A stretch of 19,323 nt of DNA from Candidatus Krumholzibacteriia bacterium (GCA_029863355.1 JAOTVO010000013.1:1-19323); one strand, 5' to 3'; shown: positions 7,164 through 15,181, counted from the first letter of the stretch. Translations and numbers: made by a program. Notes: a model not told the origin generated them from the sequence alone.

Positions 7164-8354
7164 TCAGCCTCGGCGCTCCCTGCCGCCGCGGCGGATGACG
7201 CCGCCGCCAAAGCGCTCGCGCAAGTCATCGAGCGCCGAGTCGATGGCGCGGTGCTTGCGCGAGCGGTCGTCCTCGAACAGCAGCCCCGGCGCCTCCTCGG
7301 CACGCACGAGATGGGACACGCCGACGCCGAGCAGCCGTAGCGGCCGACCTTTGCGGTCGAGCTTGGCTTCGAGCAGATCGCGTGCGGTATCGCGGATCAC
7401 GGTGCTCTGCGCGGTGGGCTCGGTGAGCGTGTGGGCGCGCGTGACGGTGGTGAAGTCGGCGTAGCGTGCCTTGATCTGAACGGTGTGGGCGGATAGACCG
7501 TGACGGCGCACGCGCCGGCCGACGCGGTCGGCGAGCTCGTCGAGGATGGTGCGCAGCTCGTCGGCGTCTGTGATATCGTGCGCAAAGGTGGTCTCGGCGC
7601 TCAGTGACTTTGCGTCTTCGCCCGCCACCACGGGGCTCTCGTCGAGGCCGACGGCGAGCCGGCGCAGGCGCGCCGCGTAGGCGCCGACTATCTTCTCCAG
7701 CGCCGCCTCCGGCGTGCGCACGACGTCGCGCACGAGACGGATCCCGTGCCGCGCGAGCTTCTTCTCCGCCACCTTGCCCACGCCCCACAGTCGCGACACG
7801 GGCAGGTCGGCCAGGCGCGCCGCCGCCACCTCGGGAGCGATCACCACGAAACCGTCGGGCTTCTCCAGATCGCTGGCCAGCTTGGCCAGGAACTTGTTGG
7901 GCGCCACCCCCACCGAGGCGACGAGGCCGACCTCCTCGCGGATGCGACGCTTGATCGCGCGCCCGATCTCGGGTGCGCTGCCGAAGAGACGCTGGCTGCC
8001 CGTGACGTCGAGGAAGGCCTCGTCGAGCGAGATGGGTTCGACGAACGGCGTGTAGGCATCGAGAATGCCGCGGATCCGCCGCGAGAGCTCGGCGTAGCGC
8101 GCCATGCGCGGAGTGATGAACACGCCCTGTGGACAGAGCTTGCGGGCCCGCGCGGCGCTCATCGCGCTGTGCACGCCGAACCGGCGCGCTTCGTACGACG
8201 CCGCCGAGACGACGCCGCGGCTCTCCGGAGTGCCGCCCACGATCACGGGCCTGCCAGCCAGCGAGGGGTCGTCCATCACCTCGACGGACGCGTAGAAAGC
8301 GTCCATGTCGACATGGATGATCGCGCGGTCCGTGGTCATGGGTGCGGGAGGCAT
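7164..8354 (-). CDS. dinB: DNA polymerase IV (Y-family translesion polymerase)
   Basis: Up to 396 residues. Two nearby in-frame ATGs (8352-8354 and 8337-8339) are both possible; neither has a clear ribosome site, and the shorter start (MTTDRAIIHVD) fits the usual family N-terminus. It is an error-prone polymerase that bypasses DNA lesions. In the longer numbering the palm motif HVDMDAFYASVE holds catalytic Asp16 and steric-gate Tyr21, and SLDEAFLDVTG holds Asp111 and Glu112. SVGVAPNKFLAKLASDLEKPDG and the thumb helix-hairpin-helix LWGVGKVAEKKL are intact, followed by a little-finger domain. Near the C-terminus, PGLLFED occupies the place of the QLxLF beta-clamp motif but lacks the glutamine, and the usual ERFGGGVIRRG tail follows. 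The gene is convergent with the ABC-F gene (11-base gap). No LexA operator is recognisable upstream. Confidence 0.95.
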   Translation of the reverse strand: MPPAPMTTDRAIIHVDMDAFYASVEVMDDPSLAGRPVIVGGTPESRGVVSAASYEARRFGVHSAMSAARARKLCPQGVFITPRMARYAELSRRIRGILDAYTPFVEPISLDEAFLDVTGSQRLFGSAPEIGRAIKRRIREEVGLVASVGVAPNKFLAKLASDLEKPDGFVVIAPEVAAARLADLPVSRLWGVGKVAEKKLARHGIRLVRDVVRTPEAALEKIVGAYAARLRRLAVGLDESPVVAGEDAKSLSAETTFAHDITDADELRTILDELADRVGRRVRRHGLSAHTVQIKARYADFTTVTRAHTLTEPTAQSTVIRDTARDLLEAKLDRKGRPLRLLGVGVSHLVRAEEAPGLLFEDDRSRKHRAIDSALDDLRERFGGGVIRRGGRERRG

Positions 8355-8400
8355 GGCCTGATCAGCGTAAGCAGCGACGGAGGCGGCGGGCTCCGGAAGT

Positions 8401-8430
8401 ATCCTAACGCGCCCGCGCGGGTTGCGTCAA
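8401..8430 (-). promoter_or_regulatory. Sigma-70-like promoter for dinB
   Basis: On the minus strand, TTGACG (8425-8430, 5/6 match), an 18-base spacer and TAGGAT (8401-8406, 4/6 match) precede dinB. The expected start near 8394 gives a leader of about 40 bases to the upstream ATG. Confidence 0.5.
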
Positions 8431-8484
8431 TCGACGTGCTTTTCGCCGTGCGTCCCCCCCCCGAAGCCGCTATGATGACGCGAG

Positions 8485-9348
8485 ATGGAGGGCAGCATCG
8501 TTCTCATCACGGGCGCGACGTCCGGCATCGGCAAGGCCACGGCGATCGGCGTCGCGCGCATGGGCGCGCGCGTCGTGATTGTCGCGCGCAACGAGAAGCG
8601 GGGACTCCACGCGCGGCTGGAAATTGCCAAGCGCAGCGGCAATGCGGACGTGGACTTTCTGGCCGCCGACCTCTCCACGCGGGAAGCCATCCGCAGCCTC
8701 GCCGAGGAGTTCAAAATCCGCTACCAGCGCCTCGACGTGCTCATCAACAACGCCGCGATGGTCACCGGGACGCGACGGCTCACGCCCGACGGCTTCGAGA
8801 CCCAGTTCTTCGTCAACCACCTGGCCTACTTCATGCTGACCTGTCTCTTGATCGACCTCCTGCGCGCGAACGCGCCCTCGCGCATCGTGAACATGAGCTC
8901 CACCGCGCACTCCAGTGGTTTCATCGATTTCGACGACTTGCATATGGCGCGCCGATACACCGGCTGGCAGGCTTACGCCAACAGCAAGCTCGCCAACGTG
9001 ATGTTCACGTACGAGCTGGCCAGGCGACTGGAGGGGACCGGCGTCACCGCCAACTGTGTGCACCCGGGAGTGATTCACACGGGACTCTTGCGCCACTACT
9101 CGCGCGTGCTCAACGTGCTTTTCCACGCGCTACGAGCTTTCTTCAAGAAGCCCGAAGAGGGTGCGCTCACGCCGATATACGTCGCGACCTCGCCCGAGGT
9201 CGCGGGCGTGACGGGGAAGTACTTCCGCAGGGGTCAGCCAATGGGGACCACCGAGGAGTCGAACGACCCCGAGGCGCAAGGGCGGCTGTGGGAAATGAGC
9301 GAGGAGATGACTGGCTGCGCGGGAATGATCCCCCCCGCGCAGTCGTGA
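8485..9348 (+). CDS. Short-chain dehydrogenase/reductase (retinol dehydrogenase-like)
   Basis: 287 residues. Cofactor motif TGATSGIG (9-16), basic VARNEKR after strand two (Arg35, Arg39; NADP(H) likely), AADLS (60-64), INNAA (87-91), and the catalytic Ser138/139 region with Tyr164 and Lys168 in YANSKLAN. The long insert between Ser and Tyr, the VHPGVIHTGL segment and the C-terminal GKYFRRG element match the retinol dehydrogenase/WW-domain oxidoreductase-like branch. Bacterial members of this branch act on varied carbonyls, so the substrate is unknown. The ribosome site is weak, and a TATGAT at 8471-8476 has no good -35, so the promoter is unclear. It heads a run of three plus-strand genes (gaps of 23 and 14 bases) with a VOC protein and a sensor kinase. 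Seven consecutive Cs occur just before the stop. Confidence 0.9.
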   Translation: MEGSIVLITGATSGIGKATAIGVARMGARVVIVARNEKRGLHARLEIAKRSGNADVDFLAADLSTREAIRSLAEEFKIRYQRLDVLINNAAMVTGTRRLTPDGFETQFFVNHLAYFMLTCLLIDLLRANAPSRIVNMSSTAHSSGFIDFDDLHMARRYTGWQAYANSKLANVMFTYELARRLEGTGVTANCVHPGVIHTGLLRHYSRVLNVLFHALRAFFKKPEEGALTPIYVATSPEVAGVTGKYFRRGQPMGTTEESNDPEAQGRLWEMSEEMTGCAGMIPPAQS

Positions 9349-9358
9349 ACGAACCGCC

Positions 9359-9366
9359 GGGAGGTG
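9359..9366 (+). promoter_or_regulatory. Ribosome binding site fixing the GTG start of the VOC gene
   Basis: GGGAGGTG lies six bases or so before the GTG at 9372. It supports that GTG over an in-frame GTG at 9345 that overlaps the SDR stop codon. Confidence 0.7.
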
Positions 9367-9371
9367 CCAAT

Positions 9372-9749
9372 GTGACCAAGGAAATCGCCATCGGCAAGAT
9401 CGCGTGGGTCGATCTCACCGTTCCAGACGCCGAGGGCGTTCGTGATTTCTATGCGCAGGTCGTCGGGTGGAATCCATCGCCCGTGGCCATGGGCAGCTAC
9501 GAGGACTTCAACATGAACTCGCCCACCGGCGGCACGCCCTGCGCCGGCATCTGCCACGCGCGCGGCACCAACGCAGACCTTCCCGCGCAATGGCTCGTCT
9601 ATATCGTCGTGAAGGACATTACCGCGGCCATTTCCCGGTGCAGCGAGCTGGGCGGCAGTCTCATCGCGGGGCCGAAACGCATGGGCGAGAGCCACTACTG
9701 CGTGATCCGCGACCCGGCCGGCGCCGTGTGCGCCCTCTACCAGCCATAA
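9372..9749 (+). CDS. VOC-superfamily (glyoxalase/bleomycin-resistance fold) protein
   Basis: 125 residues with a GTG start. It shows the paired beta-alpha-beta-beta-beta modules of the vicinal oxygen chelate fold: first module IAWVDLTVPDAEGVRDFYAQVVGW, second module starting WLVYIVVKDITAAISRCSELGG and ending VIRDPAGAVCALYQP. The position that usually holds the first metal-binding histidine (H-x-x-L at the start of the first strand) is Trp-Val-Asp-Leu, and the usual terminal glutamate is replaced by the ALYQP ending. A classical metal-dependent glyoxalase I activity is therefore unlikely. The sequence resembles VOC proteins of the CFP-30B/hydroxylase-like group. It sits between an SDR and a histidine kinase in one transcription unit; a small-molecule binding role is possible but not shown. 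Confidence 0.85.
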   Translation: MTKEIAIGKIAWVDLTVPDAEGVRDFYAQVVGWNPSPVAMGSYEDFNMNSPTGGTPCAGICHARGTNADLPAQWLVYIVVKDITAAISRCSELGGSLIAGPKRMGESHYCVIRDPAGAVCALYQP

Positions 9750-9763
9750 GGCAGCGGCGAGGC

Positions 9764-11845
9764 ATGCTCCAACTTTCCCGCTGGTATCGATTGGCTTGCG
9801 TGATCGCCGCCGTGCTGGGGCTGGTTCCCGGCCTGGCGCGTGCGGCCTCGCGGGAGGCCGTTACCATCGAGGACGGCTGGTCGTACCGATGGGGCGATTC
9901 GCCCGTGGATGCCAACGGCATTCCCGTGTGGACCCGATCGCCCGACGCCGCCGATTGGACTCCCATCGCGGGCCGCCGGGTGGGATTCGGTTCAGGTGGG
10001 GACAACAACTATCTGTGGTTCCGCGTCCGCCTGCCCGACGCCGCGTACCAGGACCCGCTTCTGTACCTGCCGACCGTGCTGCTGGCCCACGAGGCCTTCA
10101 TCGACACCGTCCGCCTGTACGCCTACGGCGATTTTGCGCCGGGGCGCAACAAGTACACGGTCGTCACCGCCCACCTGATCCCGCTCCCCCGGAAGTATGC
10201 CGGGCGGACACTCTACCTGCGCACGTATTCCGACGTGGGGGGTGCGTGGGGCGTGCAGTGGTGGGGCGACCCTGTCACTATCGGCACGCCCCGCGGCGTG
10301 CTTCGATCGATCACTCGCCGGTCGATTGAGCAGATCTCCCTCAGCCTCGCGATTTTCTTCATCGGCGTCGTCTCGCTGTTTCTGTTCCTTCGCCGCCACC
10401 GGCGCAACGCATTGGCCTTGGGGATGCTGTGCCTCTGCTCCTGCGGCTTCTGGGTCACTTTCGCTCCCATCTTCGATACGGCCGTTGGATCGGAGGCGGT
10501 GCGCTACTGGATGCGCCAGGGCGGCTACCTCCTCTTCCCCGTCTGGCTGTACCGGTACGTCGACGGCATCCTGGGGCCCAACCGCGCGATCAAGGCGTTC
10601 TGGATCGTCCACCTCGTGTGGGCCGGCGCCCTCATCGCCCTCGACGTGTCGGGTGTGGTCAGTACGGCGAGGCTGTACATGCCGACTAACGCGATCATTG
10701 CCATCACCATCGTTGTCACGATCGTGATCGGCGCGCGGGAGGCGATACACGGCAATCCCGAGGCGCGCGTATTCATGCTCGGCCTGGGCATCTCGGGCCT
10801 CACCGGTATCAGCGACATTCTTACGGGCCTCGGTGTGCTCCCCTACTGGCACTATATTTCCGCCTGGGGCTTCGTGATCTTCATCGGGCATCTCGTCTTT
10901 CTGGCCGAGCGCCGCTACGCCGAGAACCACCGCTTGCTCAAGGTCTACTCGCGCGACCTGGAGGACAAGTCCCGCCAGCTGCACGAGTACGCGCTCTCTT
11001 TGGAGGAGAAGGTGCGCGAACGGACGCGCGACCTCGACGCAAAGAACGCCCAGCTGGCTTCAACGCTCACCGAGCTGCGCGACACGCAGCAGCATTTGAT
11101 CATGCGCGAGAAGATGGCCTCTCTGGGCGAGCTCGTCGCCGGCGTCGCCCACGAGGTCAACACCCCCATCGGCGCCATCGGCAGTTCGGCCGACTCCGCC
11201 GGCCGGTGCATCCGCATCCTCGATGATTTCGTGCGTCCACGGTTGGCGGGAGTCGGGGCCGAGGGCGAGCAGGTGCGCAAGGCGCTGGACGTGCTCGTGG
11301 AGAGCAACCGCGTCGTATCCGCGGCGTCGCATAGGGTGGCGGAGATCGTCAAGGGGCTGCGGCGTTTCTCGCGCCTGGACGAGGAGGAATACCAGCAGGC
11401 CGATTTGCACGAGGGACTCGACAGCACGCTCGCCCTCCTGCAACACCAGCTCAAGAACCGCATCGAGGTGGTCAAGGACTACGGGGATATCCCCGAGGTC
11501 GACTGCTACCCCAACCAGATCAACCAGGTCTTCATGAACGTGCTCGTCAACGCCGCGCAGGTGATCGAGGGCCAGGGGCGCATTGCCATCGTCACGCGAA
11601 GCGACGGCGACTGCGTGACCGTGTCCATCTCCGACACCGGCAAGGGCATCGCGCCCGAACACATGGATCGGCTCTTCGACCCGGGATTCACTACCAAAGG
11701 CGTGGGCGTGGGAACGGGCCTCGGCTTGGCCATCTCGTACCGTATCGTGCAAGCGCATCGCGGCACCATCGCGGTGGCGAGCGAGCCGGGCCAGGGAGCG
11801 ACGTTCACCATCCGCCTTCCCATCCGCGCGCAGACGGGCCCGTGA
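9764..11845 (+). CDS. Membrane sensor histidine kinase with 7TMR-DISM-type input region
   Basis: 693 residues from the ATG at 9764. Residues 1-27 are a signal peptide (hydrophobic core to LARA). Residues about 30-185 form an extracytoplasmic beta-rich domain resembling the jelly-roll DISMED ligand-binding domain (NNYLWFRVRLP, DTVRLYAYGDF). About seven hydrophobic helices follow (roughly 187-381), the 7TMR-DISM arrangement. A coiled coil (about 382-447) leads to the kinase: H box GELVAGVAHEVNTP with the phosphorylated His463; N box with Asn592 and Asn596; G1 SDTGKGI (Asp624); F box FTTK; G2 GTGLGL (650-655). It should autophosphorylate His463 in response to an external ligand, perhaps a carbohydrate, as proposed for DISM domains. 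There is no receiver domain in the protein and no response regulator in the window. The VOC gene ends 14 bases upstream. The nearest SD-like GAGG is unusually close to the start. Confidence 0.9.
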   Translation: MLQLSRWYRLACVIAAVLGLVPGLARAASREAVTIEDGWSYRWGDSPVDANGIPVWTRSPDAADWTPIAGRRVGFGSGGDNNYLWFRVRLPDAAYQDPLLYLPTVLLAHEAFIDTVRLYAYGDFAPGRNKYTVVTAHLIPLPRKYAGRTLYLRTYSDVGGAWGVQWWGDPVTIGTPRGVLRSITRRSIEQISLSLAIFFIGVVSLFLFLRRHRRNALALGMLCLCSCGFWVTFAPIFDTAVGSEAVRYWMRQGGYLLFPVWLYRYVDGILGPNRAIKAFWIVHLVWAGALIALDVSGVVSTARLYMPTNAIIAITIVVTIVIGAREAIHGNPEARVFMLGLGISGLTGISDILTGLGVLPYWHYISAWGFVIFIGHLVFLAERRYAENHRLLKVYSRDLEDKSRQLHEYALSLEEKVRERTRDLDAKNAQLASTLTELRDTQQHLIMREKMASLGELVAGVAHEVNTPIGAIGSSADSAGRCIRILDDFVRPRLAGVGAEGEQVRKALDVLVESNRVVSAASHRVAEIVKGLRRFSRLDEEEYQQADLHEGLDSTLALLQHQLKNRIEVVKDYGDIPEVDCYPNQINQVFMNVLVNAAQVIEGQGRIAIVTRSDGDCVTVSISDTGKGIAPEHMDRLFDPGFTTKGVGVGTGLGLAISYRIVQAHRGTIAVASEPGQGATFTIRLPIRAQTGP

Positions 11846-11862
11846 CACCCTGTAAAAGCAAC

Positions 11863-11888
11863 GCCCCCGGAGACGCGTCTCCGGGGGC
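11863..11888 (-). terminator. Rho-independent terminator of the Asp-box protein gene
   Basis: A perfect 26-base inverted repeat (13-base arms, centre ACGCGT) lies 27 bases past the minus-strand stop. Read on the minus strand it is followed by TGCTTTTAC, a short U-tract. On the plus strand it also lies 17 bases after the kinase stop but is followed by GCTGCG with no U-run, so it would be a poorer terminator there. Confidence 0.8.
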
Positions 11889-11915
11889 GCTGCGTCTTCG
11901 CGCGGAAGGTCGCGC

Positions 11916-14900
11916 CTACTTGAGCAGGACGGCGCGGCCGACTTGCTCGCCCAGAGCCGTCCGGATGCGGACGAAGTAGACGCCCGAGGCCACGGCCTCG
12001 CCGCGATCGTTGCGTCCCTGCCAGCGCACCTCGCTGACCCCCGCACCGAAGCGGCGATCACGGGCCAGGGTGCTCACCCGCCGGCCGTCCACTGACCACA
12101 CCTCGATCGTCGCCGTCATCGCCTCCGGGAGGTTGAAGCGAATCGCCGTCTCCGGGTTGAACGGGTTGGGCGCGATGGCGATGATCTCGAACGGGCGCGG
12201 CGCATCGTTGCTGGCCACGTCGGTGACCACATCGAGCCGGACGGCAACGGTGTGTGGGCCGCTCGGATCGTTGGAGGTGATCGTCACCTCGCAGGTGTCC
12301 GGCCCCGCCGCGGTGGGCATCACGCACACGATCATCTTGGTCGATTGGCCCTGGGACAGCGTCGAGTCCACCAGCGAGAGGTCGAGGCTGAAGGGCGGCA
12401 TGTCGCAGCCCGATATGCCCGTGATGACCAGATCCGTCGGGCCGGTGTTGCTCACGTAGATGGTGTCGCACTCCATCGTGTTGACCGCGACGCTTGGGAA
12501 CACCAGCGGGGACGGAGACGCCAGCAGCGCGGGCGGATCCGTGCAGTCGCACACGTAGTCGATGACCGACACCTCCACGTCGTCGATGAAAATCCCCGAC
12601 GCGGTGCCCACGAAGCCGTCCGTACTCATGTCGAAGCGCAGGCGCACGTTCGTGCCCCCGAGGCTTGGATACTCGATGACGACGTCTTGGAAGTTGGGCG
12701 TCGTATTGTCCGACCAGCAGGAGAGGTCCTGCAGGGGTTGCGACGCGCTGCTCTGCCGGTTCATCTGCCACTGGTAGAACGGTTCGAAGGTCTCGGAGAA
12801 CGACCCGGCCAGCTTCACCGCCCCGTCGACCTCCATGCGCAGTAGCGCCCCGTCCCAGGCCCGGCGCTCGAAATCCACCTCGATGTCGTGCGTTTCGGCG
12901 AACTGCACGCGTACGAGCTCGGTGCCGGGCGGAATGGGGAGCAGCGGGCTGCGCAGCTCGTTGAGACTCGTCACGGCGACGTCGGCGCAGAAGGCCGAGT
13001 TGGGTCCCGAGGAAGACAATGCCCCCGACGTCACCCAGGCGTTGAGCGCGCCCGAGAGATTCGTCGTGGTCCAGCCCGGCGGCAGCGCCGGCGCGGCGAC
13101 ACCGTCGAAGGTCTCGGAGAGGAGCGGCGTCACGACCGGCCGCCCGATGCGGTGCTTGAAGGGGATGTAGGCATCGCCCGCCGAAGACGTCATCTGCAGG
13201 GTGAAGGAGATCTCGCTCCCGCAAAGTAGCGCCCCGTCGAGCTGGATATCGAAGGGAGCGATGTTCGCGTTCGTAGTCCCCGCACCCCCGAGGTTGCCGA
13301 AGGCGCGCGTGGGGGCGACGATCGTCACGCCCGGCGTCACCGTCGTGAGTGTCCCCGTAATACCGGTGATCGAACCGACGCAGTTGCTGTAGTTCCCGAT
13401 CGTCGTAAACAGGCGAATGGTCTCGCCGGGCTCCCAGTAGCCGTTGTTCGATTCACAGCCCGTGTCGGTGAAGTTCTTGCCAACGTACTTGAGCGGCGCG
13501 GCGGGCTTGGTGAGGTCGTGGATGTCCACGTACGTGTCGGGCGCGAAGGTGAGATAGTGCGGCCGGTTCGTCTTGGCGAACGACGTGTACGTGACGCCGT
13601 CGATCATCACGCACTGGTTGTAGTCGCCCACGTTGGGCTGGCTCGTCGTGTTGCCGTACTCGGCGTGGAAGCGGTCGTCGGTGAGCGGCGTCGGACACAC
13701 CCACGTGAGACCGCCATCGAAGGAGTGCGTGTGCATCATGTCGGTGATGTCCGACGAGCCCGAGCCCAGGATCTGGTCGTACCAGACTGCCGTCACCGCG
13801 TCCTTTCGCACTTCGTCGGCCGCGACCCACGGGAAGAACTGGGCGCGGTCGCCGCCCGGGCGCGCGTTGATTGTCACCGGAGCGCTCCACGTCGCGCCCA
13901 TCGTGTTGGAACTCATGAAGTACACGTCCGAAAAGTCCGGGGCCAGCTGGCGCGCGCTGTAGACCACGTAGATCGCACCCGAGATCGCGTCCACGTCCAT
14001 CGACGGGAAGCCGTGGATACGATCGGAGCCGTAGGGATTCATGGGACTGCCGAGACCCGTCACGGTGTTGACGGGGGCGCCCCAGGTGATCCCGTTGTCG
14101 ATAGAGCGCGAGAAGACGATGTTGCCGCCGCTGCGCCATACCACGTACGCCATGAGCGAAGTCGGGTCGCAGCGCGGGACCGAGCCCTGCCCCGCCGACG
14201 CCGCGGGAAAGACCCACGGGCCGTTCCAGGTGAGGCCGAGGTCGTCGGAGTAGGTGACGCGCATCGTCGTGCTGGCGCCGAAGTTGGTCCAGCTCACGAT
14301 GATGCGGCCCGTCTCCGGGTCAACGTCGATGAACTCCTTGTCGGGAAAGTCGGTCGGGCTCGTCGCCGTGGTGACCTCGCGCGGCCCCAGCCAGGTCACG
14401 CCGCCGTCGGTGGAGACGTGCACGCACAGGCTCGAGTTGCCCAACGGGTTCGTGTAGAGCGACGAGTAGACGAAGAAGACGTTGGCGCCGTCGGTCCACG
14501 ACTTGACGTCGGGGTCGCCGAAGACCTGGTCGCCCGCGCCCGAGGTGGGCAGCTGGGCGTTGTCCGTCCACGTCACGCCGCCATCGTGCGAGTAAGCCAC
14601 GCCGGAGACGCTGACGTTGGGCAGACCGAAGCCACGGATATCGTTGTAGCCGACGACCACCCAGTTGCCGTTGGCCGCGATCGTCGTCTCCGACTGGAAA
14701 TCGGGCGCGAACGGGCTGTGGACCAGGCGGTCGTCGCTCTGGAGCGTCGTCACCGCGCCCGGAGCGAGATCGGGCGCGGGACCTCCGCGCCACTCGGGAA
14801 CGACGGGGCGCGGCTCGTCGCCGCGCGCGATCTTGCCCATGGGCGAGATCTCGGGTTGCCAGACGCTCTGCTTGCGGTCCGTGGAAACGACTTCGTGCGG

Positions 14901-15038
14901 CGTGGCGGCGAGTAGAGACACCAGGATAACCGCTAGCGCCAGGATGAAGGCGCCACGAGGGGTCCACCGGTACTGCTTTCTGCGGGGACGGCCGGGTGTC
15001 TGCGGGGGGCTCACCGCACGCGAGGTTGGCGTGCGCAT
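11916..15038 (-). CDS. Exported Asp-box (BNR/sialidase-like) beta-propeller protein with ASH-like and FlgD-like C-terminal domains
   Basis: 1040 residues. The ATG at 15036-15038 is chosen because AGGGAGGA lies just upstream; an ATG 14 codons earlier has no ribosome site. A long basic N-terminus (PRRKQYRW) precedes a hydrophobic export helix (about 29-46). Six Asp boxes, S-x-D-x-G-x-T-W or close, occur at about 150, 209, 264, 312, 376 (degenerate) and 439, which indicates a six-bladed sialidase-type propeller. No sialidase Arg triad or FRIP motif is clear, so enzymatic activity is doubtful. Residues about 640-830 look like a concanavalin-like domain (ETFDG...PPGWTTTN, ending GIFIDDVEVS). Residues about 838-938 are an ASH/choice-of-anchor-D-type Ig domain. 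Residues 950-1040 form a FlgD-like Ig/C-terminal sorting region (APNPFNPETAIRFNLP; WDGRN-like WQGRNDRGEAVASGVYFVRI). Such ends are typical of surface or secreted proteins of FCB bacteria. Ligand unknown. Confidence 0.88.
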   Translation of the reverse strand: MRTPTSRAVSPPQTPGRPRRKQYRWTPRGAFILALAVILVSLLAATPHEVVSTDRKQSVWQPEISPMGKIARGDEPRPVVPEWRGGPAPDLAPGAVTTLQSDDRLVHSPFAPDFQSETTIAANGNWVVVGYNDIRGFGLPNVSVSGVAYSHDGGVTWTDNAQLPTSGAGDQVFGDPDVKSWTDGANVFFVYSSLYTNPLGNSSLCVHVSTDGGVTWLGPREVTTATSPTDFPDKEFIDVDPETGRIIVSWTNFGASTTMRVTYSDDLGLTWNGPWVFPAASAGQGSVPRCDPTSLMAYVVWRSGGNIVFSRSIDNGITWGAPVNTVTGLGSPMNPYGSDRIHGFPSMDVDAISGAIYVVYSARQLAPDFSDVYFMSSNTMGATWSAPVTINARPGGDRAQFFPWVAADEVRKDAVTAVWYDQILGSGSSDITDMMHTHSFDGGLTWVCPTPLTDDRFHAEYGNTTSQPNVGDYNQCVMIDGVTYTSFAKTNRPHYLTFAPDTYVDIHDLTKPAAPLKYVGKNFTDTGCESNNGYWEPGETIRLFTTIGNYSNCVGSITGITGTLTTVTPGVTIVAPTRAFGNLGGAGTTNANIAPFDIQLDGALLCGSEISFTLQMTSSAGDAYIPFKHRIGRPVVTPLLSETFDGVAAPALPPGWTTTNLSGALNAWVTSGALSSSGPNSAFCADVAVTSLNELRSPLLPIPPGTELVRVQFAETHDIEVDFERRAWDGALLRMEVDGAVKLAGSFSETFEPFYQWQMNRQSSASQPLQDLSCWSDNTTPNFQDVVIEYPSLGGTNVRLRFDMSTDGFVGTASGIFIDDVEVSVIDYVCDCTDPPALLASPSPLVFPSVAVNTMECDTIYVSNTGPTDLVITGISGCDMPPFSLDLSLVDSTLSQGQSTKMIVCVMPTAAGPDTCEVTITSNDPSGPHTVAVRLDVVTDVASNDAPRPFEIIAIAPNPFNPETAIRFNLPEAMTATIEVWSVDGRRVSTLARDRRFGAGVSEVRWQGRNDRGEAVASGVYFVRIRTALGEQVGRAVLLK

Positions 15039-15045
15039 TCGGATG

Positions 15046-15053
15046 TCCTCCCT
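15046..15053 (-). promoter_or_regulatory. Ribosome binding site fixing the start of the Asp-box protein
   Basis: On the minus strand AGGGAGGA ends seven bases before the ATG at 15036-15038. It favours this start over the ATG at 15078-15080, which would lie upstream of the ribosome site. Confidence 0.75.
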
Positions 15054-15078
15054 GGGTGACAGGTTCGGTTGGGCTGGC

Positions 15079-15092
15079 ATTCACACGTGAAT
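15079..15092. repeat. Operator-like inverted repeat ATTCAC-AC-GTGAAT
   Basis: Two perfect 6-base arms are separated by two bases. The repeat is just downstream of the minus-strand TATAAT at 15101-15106, so it would cover about +2 to +15 of the Asp-box protein transcript. This is a typical place for a repressor operator or a 5' mRNA stem. No regulator gene is adjacent. Confidence 0.45.
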
Positions 15093-15100
15093 ATCGGGCG

Positions 15101-15106
15101 ATTATA
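15101..15106 (-). promoter_or_regulatory. -10 element of the Asp-box protein gene
   Basis: A perfect TATAAT on the minus strand, 62 bases before the chosen ATG. TTGCAA is visible upstream but only 11 bases away, too close for a normal -35. The hexamer at the right spacing (TGGTTT) is weak, so activator help or an alternative sigma factor is possible. Confidence 0.45.
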
Positions 15107-15150
15107 CCATGGGCCGGTTGCAAAAACCACCGCTGATCCGCGTTCTGTCC

Positions 15151-15181
15151 TTGCGCCGCCTCGCCCTGGGGCCGTTACAAT
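15151..15181 (+). promoter_or_regulatory. Candidate promoter of the small membrane protein gene
   Basis: TTGCGC (15151-15156) and TACAAT (15176-15181) are separated by 19 bases. Transcription would start near 15188, about 25 bases before the ATG, leaving room for the GAGGTGA ribosome site. Confidence 0.4.

Noticed and set aside
8355..8484. Possible LexA (SOS) box upstream of dinB
   Set aside because: No CTGT-N8-ACAG or similar palindrome is visible on either strand, only an ordinary promoter.
7746..9371. A long frame leading into the VOC gene
   Set aside because: It runs antisense to dinB and through the SDR in another frame. The GTG at 9372 with GGGAGGTG gives a normal-length VOC protein.
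13518..14915. A 465-codon plus-strand frame opposite the Asp-box protein gene
   Set aside because: It is a Val/Arg/His-rich antisense shadow of the repeats on the real strand, without a ribosome site or family motifs.
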